NCBI GenBank assembly: GCA_963751775.1
Contig: CAVVVW010000032.1
Coordinates: 1-64,000, forward strand
From: CADEEN01 sp963751775
Lineage (GTDB): Bacteria > Pseudomonadota > Gammaproteobacteria > Burkholderiales > Burkholderiaceae_C
Length of the DNA: 64,000 nucleotides
Direction: 5' to 3'
Part shown: positions 36,324 to 45,240 of the stretch, piece after piece
Position numbering within the stretch: the first letter of the stretch is position 1
Layout of the letters: every line of letters starts with the position of its first letter
Program-made: the position numbers and the translations under genes
The notes under the pieces: model-generated
Told to the model about the DNA's origin: nothing
Database searches by the model: none
What the model saw: only the letters and a program-made list of their open reading frames with translations

Positions 36324-37067
36324 TCACGGTTGGCGCTGGCGCACCGAGCCGCTGCCGGCGACGCTGTTCTTGATCAGCATGGCCCCGCCGCCGTATTCGA
36401 CGTCGCCCGAGCCGGCGATCGCCACGCTGAGCGTCTTGTGCGCGGTCAGACTGGCGTTGCCGCTGCCTGAAATCGACACCTTGACGTCGCCGGCCGCCAA
36501 CTCGCGAGCTTGCACGTCGCCACTGCCGGCGATCGACACGTCGAGCCGGGCCGCGCGGCCGCGCGCCTGCACGTCGCCGCTGCCGGCGATGCGGATGCTC
36601 AGCTGCTCGCTGTCGAGCTGCTCGAGCCTGGCGTTGGACGAACCGGCAATGCCGAGCGACAGCGCGGGCGTATTCAGGGCTTCGATGCGGATGTCGCCCG
36701 AACCCGAACTCGCCACTGCGCTCAACTTGACCACGTCGACTGTGACCACCACCGGCGTCTTTGCGCGCACCGACTCCCCAGCCTTGAATTGGATGCGCAG
36801 CGTTCGCGCGTCGCCACTGCCATCGACCACGGTCTGCACCAACGGCGCGACGTTGTCGTCTGCGCGCACCTGCACGCCTTCGTGGTCGGTCTGGCGCACG
36901 ACCAGATCGATCGCGCCACGCAACGCGATGGTCTGAAAACCACTCACTGCCCGCGGCTCAGTGACGGCATTGCCACTGCCCGCGGTGGCAGCCAGCGCGG
37001 GCGCCATCGCGGCAGCGGTCATCCAGGCGAGAACACAGCGTTGCATACACGTTGCGGGGTGGGTCAT
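36324..37067 (-). CDS. GIN-domain (DUF2807) secreted beta-helix protein
   Basis: A 247-residue exported protein with a signal peptide (CVLAWMTAAAMAPALAA). The mature part is a head GIN/DUF2807 domain: VSGFQTIALRGAIDLVVRQT, then a ladder of short repeats carrying SGSGDI or AGSGDVQAR at spacing of about 20 residues (for example IRIAGSGDVQARGRA, VSIAGSGDVQAREL, VSISGSGNASLTA, VAIAGSGDVEYGG). These should stack as a right-handed beta helix. The family has no defined function; members are envelope or surface proteins. The start is ATG 37067 or 37046. It lies between fmt and azlC on the same strand. Confidence 0.85.
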   Translation of the reverse strand: MTHPATCMQRCVLAWMTAAAMAPALAATAGSGNAVTEPRAVSGFQTIALRGAIDLVVRQTDHEGVQVRADDNVAPLVQTVVDGSGDARTLRIQFKAGESVRAKTPVVVTVDVVKLSAVASSGSGDIRIEALNTPALSLGIAGSSNARLEQLDSEQLSIRIAGSGDVQARGRAARLDVSIAGSGDVQARELAAGDVKVSISGSGNASLTAHKTLSVAIAGSGDVEYGGGAMLIKNSVAGSGSVRQRQP

Positions 37068-37210
37068 GGTTCGAGCCGCCTTCGTCGATGAAGGTGTCAC
37101 GATGCCGCAAAGCAGCGTCCGGGTCGCCTGCAATGCGACAGGCTGCATGCATGAGCGATCGGGTGCGTCGCCGTGGCCGCTGCCGCGGCGCCGTCTACGT
37201 GGCGGGCGAC

Positions 37211-38176
37211 TCAGTGCGCGGCGATGAACGCCGCCACCGGCAGTCTGCGCCCGCCGGGGCGCTGCAACTCGAGCAGGTCCAGCGCATGGCCGTCGCCACA
37301 CGCCACGCGCAAGGCGTGCGGCCCGAGCTCGAACGTACCGGGCGCGGCCGCGAAGCCGGGGCTCAACCGTGCGCGCCAGAGCTTGACCATCTGGCCGCCG
37401 TATTCGAAGTGGTTGCCGGGTTGCGGGTCGAAGGCCCGCAGGCGGCGCTCGATCTCCACTGCCGGCCGTGACCAATCGATCACCGCCTCGGCCTTCGCCA
37501 GCTTGTGCGCATACGTCACGCCAGCGTCGGGCTGCGGCGAGTGCTCGAGGGCCCCGCGCGCGGCATCCGCAAGCGCCTGCACCACCAGCCTTGAACCGAG
37601 CGCCGCCAAGCGGACTTGCAGACTGGCGGCGCTGTCGTCGTCGCGGATCGGCTCTTGGCCCACGAGCAGCATGTCGCCGGTGTCGAGGCCGGCATCCATC
37701 TGCATGATCGTGACACCCGTCAGGGCGTCACCGGCCTGGATGGCGCGCTGGATCGGCGCGGCGCCGCGCCACCTCGGCAGCAACGAGGCGTGGATGTTCA
37801 AACAGCCCAGGCGCGGCAGTTCGAGCAGCCAAGGCGGCAGGATCAGACCGTAGGCGGCGACCACCAGTGCGTCCGGGCGCGCCGCATGCATTGCAGCCCG
37901 CGCGGCCTGCGCATCGACGCCAAAGCGGCCGTCGAGCTTGAGCCCCTGCGGCTGCACGACGGCCAACCGATGTTCGAGCGCGAACTGCTTGACTGGCGAG
38001 GTCTGCTGCTTGAGACCCCGGCCCGCCGCACGGTCGGGTTGTGTCAGCACCAGCGGCACCTCAAAGCCAGCGGCATGGATTGCGGCCAGGGCGGTGGCTG
38101 CGAACGCCGGCGTGCCGGCAAACGCGACGCGCAAGGCGGCGGCCGGCACGCCTTCGGAGCGAGCCGGCGCGCTCAT
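37211..38176 (-). CDS. fmt: Methionyl-tRNA formyltransferase
   Basis: This intact 321-residue enzyme formylates the initiator Met-tRNA with 10-formyl-tetrahydrofolate. Motifs are RVAFAGTPAFAATALAAI, VLTQPDRAAGRG, ALVVAAYGLILP, the catalytic N-H-D set around LNIHASLLPRWRGAAPIQRA and MDAGLDTGDMLL, and the C-terminal domain with YAHKLAKAEAVIDWSRP for tRNA binding. The start overlaps the def stop by one base position set (ATGA), the standard def-fmt operon. Confidence 0.96.
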   Translation of the reverse strand: MSAPARSEGVPAAALRVAFAGTPAFAATALAAIHAAGFEVPLVLTQPDRAAGRGLKQQTSPVKQFALEHRLAVVQPQGLKLDGRFGVDAQAARAAMHAARPDALVVAAYGLILPPWLLELPRLGCLNIHASLLPRWRGAAPIQRAIQAGDALTGVTIMQMDAGLDTGDMLLVGQEPIRDDDSAASLQVRLAALGSRLVVQALADAARGALEHSPQPDAGVTYAHKLAKAEAVIDWSRPAVEIERRLRAFDPQPGNHFEYGGQMVKLWRARLSPGFAAAPGTFELGPHALRVACGDGHALDLLELQRPGGRRLPVAAFIAAH

Positions 38177-38691
38177 CAGGCGCGCGGCGCTTCGTCGCGC
38201 ACCTTCTTCAGCATCTTGGTCTTGATGCGGTCGCGCTTGAGCGGGCTCAGGTACTCGACGAACACCTTGCCCAGCAGGTGGTCCATCTCATGCTGTACGC
38301 ACACCGACTCCAGGCCCTCGGCCTCGAACTCATAAGCCTGACCGTCGCGGCCAAGCGCCCGCACTGTGACACGGGCATGACGCGGCACCTTGTCGTAGAC
38401 CGTGGGAACCGAGAGGCAACCTTCCTCGGCAAAGACCATCTCGTCGCTTCGCGCCAGCAACACCGGGTTGATCAGCACGCGGGGCCTGTCGCGGGTGTCG
38501 GAGGTGTCGATGACGAGCACGCACTCGTGAATGTCGACCTGCGTTGCGGCCAAACCGACGCCATCGGCTTCGTACATCGTGGCCAGCATGTCATCGACCA
38601 GCGTGCGAACGCGCGCGTCGACGACAGCGACCGGTTTGGCCACCTTGTGCAATCGCGGATCGGGGTATCGAAGGATGGGCAACAGGCTCAT
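38176..38691 (-). CDS. def: Peptide deformylase
   Basis: This intact 171-residue metalloenzyme removes the N-formyl group from new proteins. Motif I is GVGLAATQ (44-51), motif II EGCLS with metal-ligand C92, and motif III QHEMDHLLG with H134, catalytic E135 and H138. The ATG at 38691 gives MSLLPILRYPDPRL, the typical N terminus. It leads the def-fmt operon and is divergent from the LysM gene. Confidence 0.96.
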   Translation of the reverse strand: MSLLPILRYPDPRLHKVAKPVAVVDARVRTLVDDMLATMYEADGVGLAATQVDIHECVLVIDTSDTRDRPRVLINPVLLARSDEMVFAEEGCLSVPTVYDKVPRHARVTVRALGRDGQAYEFEAEGLESVCVQHEMDHLLGKVFVEYLSPLKRDRIKTKMLKKVRDEAPRA

Positions 38692-38965
38692 GTTTCGTGA
38701 AGAGATGCACACGCTGGCGGGCTCGATCCAAGCCTGAAGGGCGCGCATCCGCAAGGTTCGTGAAAGGCGCCACGGCCAGCGGCCGCACGAGGTACTTTCA
38801 TTGCGATATCAATGGTTTAGAGGCAGAATCTGCCAAACCGTATGAGCATTTTCGCTGGCGCGCCAAAGGCCTGCCGGCGGGCCGCTCGAAGACCTCGAAA
38901 ACCAGACAACGGCACCATTTTCTCATCGCTGCCGGCGCCGGCAGCGGCCCGGGGAGACTCTGTTC
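38692..38965. promoter_or_regulatory. Divergent def/LysM intergenic region with two inverted repeats
   Basis: No gene is evident in these 274 bases. Two inverted repeats stand out. GGTTT-AGA-GGCAGA / TCTGCCAAACC (38814-38839) is an interrupted stem. GCTGCCGGCGCCGGCAGC (38928-38945) is a perfect 18-base palindrome 20 bases before the LysM start. The promoters of both genes must lie here, but no consensus boxes are obvious. Confidence 0.35.
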
Positions 38966-40122
38966 ATGATCCGAAGCCACGTCGCCTGCATTACATCCAC
39001 GACCCTCGCCAGCGCCCTGCTGCTGGTCACGTCGCAGCGCCATTGCGGAGCTCTTCCCGGTGACGCCGCAGCAACGCAGCACAGCGCAGCAAGTCGCGCA
39101 GGCCGGCGTTCCGCTTTCCGAACTGGCCGCCAACGCGCCCGACTCGCACACCGTCAAGCGCGGCGACACGCTGTGGGGCATTTCCAGCCTGTTCCTGAAG
39201 AGTCCGTGGCGTTGGCCCGAACTGTGGGGCCTGAATCTCGACCAGATCCGCGATCCGCACCTGATCTATCCGGGGCAGGTGCTGGTGCTCGAGAAGGCCG
39301 GCGACCGTGCCCGTCTGAGTGTGGCGCAGAGCGGCCCCGACGGCACCGTCAAGATCAGTCCGCGCGTGCGCAGCGAGGCGATAGGCGCAGGCGGGGTGCC
39401 CGCCGTGCCTATGCATGTGATTGCGCCGTTCCTCAACGAAGCCGTGGTCGTCAGCGCCGACGAACTGGCACGCGCGCCGCGCGTGGTGGCGGCACCCGAG
39501 GGCCGCGTGATGATGAGTCGCGGCGACAAGGCCTATGTGCTCGGCGAGTTGGGCGGCCTGCGCGACTGGCGCGTGTTTCGTCGTACCACGCCGCTGCTGG
39601 ATCCCACGACAAAGGAGATTCTCGGCTACGAGGCGTTCTTCCTCGGCACTGCCGAATACACCCGTGCGGGCGGCAGCACGGCCAGCGCCGACGGCAAGTC
39701 CGCGCTGGCCGTGCCGGCCACATTCGAGCTGCTCAGCGTCAAGGAAGAGGTCGGCATCGGCGATCGCCTCGCGCCGGTGCCGCCGCGCGAGCTCGAGCAA
39801 CTACGCACCGCATGCGCCGGCCGTGCCGATCGTCGGGCAGGTGATTTCGGTCTACGGCGAAGCCCTGGTCGCCGGGCAGAACCAGGTCGTCTCGATCAAC
39901 CGGGGTGCGCGTGATGGCGTCGAGCGCGGCCACGTGCTGGCGCTGTCGCGCGATGGTGCCGAGGTCATCGACCACACCGGCGACAAGCCGGCGGCGATCA
40001 AGTTGCCCGACGAGCGTCATGGCGTGTTGTTCGTGTTCCGCGTCTTCGACCGCGTGTCATACGGCCTGGTGCTGCAGGCGCAGCAACCGGTGACGGCCGG
40101 CGACCGGTTCACGCAACCCTGA
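38966..40122 (+). CDS. LysM-domain secreted protein (frame changes twice)
   Basis: An exported protein of about 385 residues. The ATG at 38966 begins a signal-like stretch (CITSTTLASALLLV); after a frame change near 39030 it continues AIAELFPVTPQQRS. A LysM peptidoglycan-binding domain follows (HTVKRGDTLWGISSLFLKS to PGQVLVLEKAG). The remainder has PEGRVMMSRGDKAYVLGE and, after a frame change near 39805, VGQVISVYGEALVAGQNQVV and DGVERGHVLALSRDG, resembling a beta-barrel OmpA-associated module. In Burkholderiales this gene lies between def-fmt and dprA, as here. It is presumed to work in the periplasm on or near peptidoglycan. Confidence 0.85.
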
Positions 40123-40153
40123 ATCGGGTTGCCACCGAGCCGAGCGCGCTACG

Positions 40154-41250
40154 TTGGCCCGGCCTGGCGATCTGTCTGCCTGGCTGCGACTGCTTCGCGC
40201 GCCGGGAATCGGCCGCGACGCCGCGCGCCGCCTGCTTGCCGCCTGCGGCTCACCCGAAGCGGTGTTCAATGCGCCGCTGGCGACACTTCGTGAATTGATC
40301 GGCGAGCCGCTGGCCGGCACATTGACCGCCCGCCAGAGCGCCACGCCGAACAGCTCGCCGCCACCATCGCCTGGCTCGACGCGGATCCGACGCACCATGT
40401 CTTGACGCTCGGCGACGCAAGCTATCCGGCGCCGTTGCTCGAAGTCGCCGACCCACCGTTGCTGCTATACGCCCAAGGCCGGCTCGACCTGCTCGGCGCG
40501 CCGGCGCTGGCGATCGTGGGCAGTCGCAACCCGACGCCACAAGGCGCGGACAACGCACGCGATTTCGCCCGGCACCTGAGCCAGGCCGGCGTGACCATCG
40601 TCTCGGGCATGGCACTCGGTATCGACGGTGCAGCGCACGAAGGCGGCCTGGCCGGTGCCGGCGGCACGATTGCGGTGGTTGGCACCGGGCTGGACCGCAT
40701 CTACCCGGCGCGCCACCGTGCACTCGCACACCGCATCGCCAAGGAAGGCCTGCTGCTGTCGGAATTCGAGCTCGGCATGCCGCCACTGGCAGAGAACTTT
40801 CCGCGGCGCAACCGACTGATAGCCGGCCTGTCGCGCGGCACGCTGGTGGTCGAGGCCGCACTGGCCTCGGGCTCGCTGATCACCGCGCGCCAGGCGCTCG
40901 AAGCCGGACGCGAGGTGTTCGCGATTCCCGGCTCGATCCACTCGCCGCAGTCGCGCGGTTGCCACGCCCTGATCAAGCAGGGCGCCAAGCTGGTCGACTC
41001 GGCGCAAGACATTCTTGACGAGCTGAATTGGACGCGGGAGGGCGGCCCTGCCGCGGCGGCAGCCGTCGACGCACCGAGCGATGACCCGTTGCTGGCTGCC
41101 CTCGGCCACGATCCGGTCACGCTCGACGCACTGTTGGCCCGCACCGGTGAGAGTGCCGCGGTGCTCAACGCCCGTCTGCTCGAGCTCGAGCTCGAAGGCC
41201 GGATCGCACGCCTGCCGGGCGGCCTCTTTCAGCGCCGCGGCAATGGTTGA
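40154..41250 (+). CDS. dprA: DNA-processing protein DprA (frame changes once)
   Basis: DprA/Smf loads RecA on single-stranded DNA during natural transformation. The protein has about 365 residues: an N-terminal helix-hairpin-helix-like region (LRLLRAPGIGRDAARRLLAA), then after a frame change near 40337 (continuing HAEQLAATIAWLDADPTHHV) the Rossmann core. That core shows ALAIVGSRNPTPQGADNARD, IVSGMALGIDGAAHEGGL, TGLDRIYPARHRALA, ENFPRRNRLIAGLS and EVFAIPGSIHSPQSRGCHAL. A C-terminal winged helix follows (LDALLARTGESAAVLNARLL). The start is TTG 40154; no other start fits better. smg follows. Confidence 0.92.
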
Positions 41251-41285
41251 TCGCGCCGCCGGCGGCCCAAGAACAAGCGCTGCGG

Positions 41286-41291
41286 TATAGT
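41286..41291 (+). promoter_or_regulatory. Candidate -10 box before smg
   Basis: TATAGT ends 6 bases before the smg ATG (41298), so transcription from it would begin at or next to the start codon and give a leaderless mRNA. No good -35 box and no Shine-Dalgarno sequence are visible. It may alternatively be fortuitous, with smg translated from the dprA transcript. Confidence 0.3.
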
Positions 41292-41297
41292 GTTTTC

Positions 41298-41750
41298 ATG
41301 TTCGACGTGCTGGTGTACTTGTACGAAAACTACTGGCGCCCGGACGCCTGTCCCGACCATGCCCAGCTGACGCGCAAGCTGTCGGCCGTCGGTTTCGAGA
41401 GCGACGAGATCCAGGAAGCGCTGTCGTGGCTCGACGGCCTGGCCCTCACGGCAGAGGCCTACAGCGGGCAGCAGAGTGCGGGCGCGATGCGGGTGTACTC
41501 ACCCGCCGAGCAGGAATTGCTCGGCGAGGAGTCGATCGGATTCGTCAGCTTCCTCGAGTCGGCCGGCGTATTGCCGCCACCGATGCGCGAGATGGTGATC
41601 GACCGCGCGACGGCCATAGGCGCCTCGCCGATCGACCTCGACGACCTGAAGGTCATCGTGCTGATGGTGTTCTGGAGCCTGGGCGAGGAACCCGACGCGC
41701 TGATCCTGGACGAGTTGTTCGTCGCGCCAGAGGAACGCCTCATCCACTGA
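41298..41750 (+). CDS. smg: Smg family protein (DUF494)
   Basis: This intact 150-residue protein begins MFDVLVYLYENYWRPDACPD, the Smg/DUF494 hallmark. It has further conserved parts LTRKLSAVGFESDEIQEALSW, RVYSPAEQELLG and the C-terminal VFWSLGEEPDALILDELF. Smg lies downstream of dprA in many beta- and gammaproteobacteria; its function is not established. A TTG at 41247 overlapping the dprA stop would extend the protein by 17 residues, but these are not conserved, so ATG 41298 is chosen. Confidence 0.92.
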   Translation: MFDVLVYLYENYWRPDACPDHAQLTRKLSAVGFESDEIQEALSWLDGLALTAEAYSGQQSAGAMRVYSPAEQELLGEESIGFVSFLESAGVLPPPMREMVIDRATAIGASPIDLDDLKVIVLMVFWSLGEEPDALILDELFVAPEERLIH

Positions 41751-41796
41751 CGGCCTGCACGGCGCGGATGACCCGCCCGCGACCGCACGCCGACGC

Positions 41797-44043
41797 TCAG
41801 TTCAACAACCTCGCCGGGTCGTTGTCCAGCTTCGCGAGCGCGGTGCGCGTGGCGCGCACCGTCAATGCCTCTTCCTGTGCCGGTAGCAGCAGACCGGCCT
41901 GCAGGAACGACGCCAGGCGGTGTTGCTCGAACAGCAGGCAGCGTCCGCTGGCGGTGACGAACAGCGACAGGTGGCGGCGCATGCCCTGCCAAGCCAGTTG
42001 CACGGCCTCGTTGCGTTCGCTGTGCTCGAGCATGTACCAACTGCCGACCTGCAGCTCGCGGGCCCACGACAACATCGCCGGCGTGGGCATCGAACCGCCT
42101 TCGCCGACGACTTCGAGGTCGCCGCTGTCGTCGCCGGAGATGTCGAGCATCAGGGTCTGGTCGAGTTGTACGTCGGCGGCATCGGGCAGCAGTTCTTCCA
42201 GCGCCTCGAGGCGCTCGCGCAATTCCTCGAAACGCTCCGGCGGAATCGCGGCCGCCTTGGCGCTGAAGGCCGCGGCCAGCGAATCGTTGAGCGAGCGCAC
42301 ATGCTCGTCGCGCTTTGGTGCCGGCACACCGGCCGCTTCCATGCCCTCGCGCAGCTGCTTGATCAAGGCCGGCAGGCGGCGAATCACGTCGGCGCGCTCC
42401 TCGCGCGAGACCTTGGCGCCCGCCAGCCAGATCAAGTCGGCAGCCGCCTTGCGCATGGCCTTGGTGGCTTCGCTCTGCGCGCCGTTGCGCACCGCCGCAA
42501 GCGCCAGCACATCGGCCCAGACCTGGAACAGGAACTGGCGCACACCTTCCTGCACCGGCACTTCGTTGAGCATCTTGCGCAGCTCGATGGTGTACTGGAT
42601 GGCCAGCGTCTCGCGCTGCTCGACCTGCTGGGCCAGCGACACGCCGCGCTTGGTGACCTCGTTCTCGCTCTTGAAGTAGTTCTCCAGAAAGCGCTCGAAC
42701 TCGGTCAGCACGGTCTGGAACACGCGCCGCCCGGTGTCGGGATAGGCCTCGACGACCTGCACCACGCGCTTGATCTCACCTTCGAGCACATCGCTGACCG
42801 CGTTGGCCGAGGCGTCGAAACCCATCACGCAGGCGCCCATGCGATCGATCAGGCGCCGCGCAGGGTGGTCGACGGTGGCAAAGAAATCCGGCTCGCCGAC
42901 GGCCACCCGCAGCACCGGCATTTGCAGCCGCGCAAACCAGACCCGTACCACAGGCGGAATGCGTTCTTCGGTCAGGATGCTCTGGAACAGCAGGGCCACG
43001 ATCTCGATGGTCGCGCGCTCGACCGGCGTTTCGGCCGCCCGCTTCATGGCCTGCTTGCGCAGGTTCATCTCTTCGAGCAACTGCGGCGACACCGTCGCCG
43101 CGCCCGCACCCGCCTCGTTGCGTTCGATGCGCCGCTGCAATCCCTGCTGCGCCTGACCCATCGCCTTGGCCAGCGCCGGTGACACGCTGCGGCGATGGCC
43201 GACATGCGCGGTATCGGCAAAAGCCGGTACCTGACGCTCGATCATGCGGTTCAGGCGCGTCAGCACCGCCACGGCGTTCTCGCCTCCGCCGCCGCTGTGC
43301 CCATCGACACCGGCGCTGCCGGAGCGCGTCATCATCCGCGTCTCCTCGTGCATCAGGCCGGTGTAGCCGGTGTTCCCGCTGCTGCGCGAGCGCCGGATCA
43401 GCGGGCGCAGGTCGACTTCGGCCATCACGCGCTGCGACACGAGCCAACTGTTGACCTCGTGATAGGCCTCCTGGACCAGCAGCCCGAACTCCTCGTGCAG
43501 CACCGGCTGCAGGTCGCGCATCGCGCTGTCGTCCATGCCGGCATCGGTCCAGGCGTGGGTCACGATGCGTGCCAGCACATGGGTACGCAACAGGTCATGC
43601 GGGTCCAGATCTTCGCGGCGTTCGAGCAGCGTGACCCGCGCACGCAGGTCGTTGAACTCCGAGCCGGCGCGGTCCATGATGGCCAGCGCCAGGCGCGAGG
43701 TGACGATCTCGCGCTCGATGGTCTCGTCATCGACAAGCGACAGCTTCTGCGTCGTCCCGCCCAGCGCACCGTTGCGCGACGGCGTCACACCGTGGCGCAG
43801 GGCTTCCTGCAATGCGTTGACCATGCCCTGGTGCCAGTTCACGCCGTGCTTCTTGAGGGCGATGGCGGTGTCGCGCAGGCGGTTGACGATGCCCGGGTCG
43901 GCCGCCATCGCATTCATGCGCTCGGGCGCCACCGCCCAGACGGCGACCGCACTGACCAACGCCGGCAGGCCCTTGAGCAGCTCTTCCGTGTAGAGGCGGC
44001 GGGCCTGATAGGCCTGGCTGGCTTTGTCGCCGACGGTCGCCAT
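41797..44043 (-). CDS. DUF1631 family protein
   Basis: This intact 748-residue soluble protein belongs to DUF1631, found mainly in beta- and gammaproteobacteria. It is mostly helical, with family segments AIALKKHGVNWHQGMVNALQ, VHEEFGLLV-like VLHEEFGLLVQEAYHEVNSW, SILTEERIPPVVRVWFARLQ, and PVLRVAVGEPDFFATVDHPA. The C-terminal region (after about 640) resembles a PilZ-like or cyclic-di-GMP-type beta domain with LQVGSWYMLEHS. No catalytic motif is visible. ATG 44043 (MATVGDKASQAYQ) is chosen. Its function is unknown. It is convergent with smg. Confidence 0.88.
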   Translation of the reverse strand: MATVGDKASQAYQARRLYTEELLKGLPALVSAVAVWAVAPERMNAMAADPGIVNRLRDTAIALKKHGVNWHQGMVNALQEALRHGVTPSRNGALGGTTQKLSLVDDETIEREIVTSRLALAIMDRAGSEFNDLRARVTLLERREDLDPHDLLRTHVLARIVTHAWTDAGMDDSAMRDLQPVLHEEFGLLVQEAYHEVNSWLVSQRVMAEVDLRPLIRRSRSSGNTGYTGLMHEETRMMTRSGSAGVDGHSGGGGENAVAVLTRLNRMIERQVPAFADTAHVGHRRSVSPALAKAMGQAQQGLQRRIERNEAGAGAATVSPQLLEEMNLRKQAMKRAAETPVERATIEIVALLFQSILTEERIPPVVRVWFARLQMPVLRVAVGEPDFFATVDHPARRLIDRMGACVMGFDASANAVSDVLEGEIKRVVQVVEAYPDTGRRVFQTVLTEFERFLENYFKSENEVTKRGVSLAQQVEQRETLAIQYTIELRKMLNEVPVQEGVRQFLFQVWADVLALAAVRNGAQSEATKAMRKAAADLIWLAGAKVSREERADVIRRLPALIKQLREGMEAAGVPAPKRDEHVRSLNDSLAAAFSAKAAAIPPERFEELRERLEALEELLPDAADVQLDQTLMLDISGDDSGDLEVVGEGGSMPTPAMLSWARELQVGSWYMLEHSERNEAVQLAWQGMRRHLSLFVTASGRCLLFEQHRLASFLQAGLLLPAQEEALTVRATRTALAKLDNDPARLLN

Positions 44044-44176
44044 GGGTCGCTGTGTGGTATTCGTGATTGGTGGGTCGGCCGACTCTACACCAGCATGTGC
44101 CGGATCACGCCCGCGGCCCGGCTTGCGCACGGCGGGCCAGCGTGAGGGAATTCGCCCTTCACGCCGCCATGCGCGC

Positions 44177-45224
44177 TCATACGACGGCGCCGGCGTTGGG
44201 GTCGTTCGGGTCGCCGTCCTTGGCCGACAGCTTGACCAGATCCTCGCGCTTGACGCCCAGCCACATCACGATGGCCGCCGCAACGAATACCGACGAATAG
44301 ACACCGAACAGGATGCCGATGGTCAGCGCCAGCGCGAAGTAATGCAGCGTCGGGCCGCCGAAGCTCAGCATCGAGACCACCATCATCAGCGTGCAGCCGT
44401 GGGTGATGATGGTCCGGCTGATGGTGCTGGTGATGGCGTGGTCGATGACTTCGCGGGTGTTCAGCTTGCGGAACTTGCGAAACGCTTCACGCACCCGGTC
44501 GAAGATGACCACCGACTCGTTGACCGAGTAGCCCAGCACGGCGAGCACCGCGGCCAGCACCGCCAGCGAGAACTCCCACTGAAAGAAGGCAAAGAAGCCG
44601 AGGATGATGACCACGTCGTGCAGGTTGGCGACGATGCCGGCGACCGAGAACTTCCATTCGAAGCGAAAGGCCAAGATACAACATGATGCCGGCCACGGTC
44701 ATGCCCAGGGCCTTGATGCCGTCCCAGGTCAGTTCTTCGCCGACCGAGGGGCCGACAAACTCGGTGCGTGACAGCTTGAGCGGCTCGGCGCCGGCGCCCG
44801 TGCTGCAGGACGGACGGCTGACCTGCTCGCCCTGCGGCGTGGTGTATTGCTTGGTCACGACCGAGCCCGATTCGGCCTTGCAAAGTGCGTCGAAGACGCT
44901 GGCCGCGACTTCGCTCTGCTTGGCGCCATCGCCACCCTTTGAACGCAGGGGCAGGCGAATCAACACATCGTGCGAGGTGCCGAAGTTCTGCACCTGCACT
45001 TCACCCAGGCCCAGGCGATCGACCGCGGAGCGCGTCTTGCCCAGGTCGGCCGCTGTCGCGTACTCGACCTCCATCACGGTGCCGCCGGTGAATTCGATCG
45101 ACAGGTGCAGCCCTCGCGTGGCGAGGAAGAACACCGCGGCCAGGAAGGTGACGAGCGAAACCACGTTCAGCACCAAGGCATGGCGCATGAACGGAATATC
45201 GCGGCGGATGCGAAAGAATTCCAT
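44177..45224 (-). CDS. secF: Protein translocase subunit SecF (frame changes once)
   Basis: SecF, about 348 residues, forms with SecD the proton-driven complex that completes Sec export. The N terminus has MEFFRIRRDIPFMRHALVL and a first membrane helix, then the periplasmic P4 domain including LHLSIEFTGGTVMEVEYA. After a frame change near 44670 the five C-terminal helices follow, with VLAVLGYSVNESVVIFDRVR (conserved Asp), REVIDHAITSTISRTIITHG and GILFGVYSSVFVAAAIV. It is 16 bases downstream of secD. Confidence 0.94.
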
Positions 45225-45240
45225 CTTGTCGTGTCCTCTC

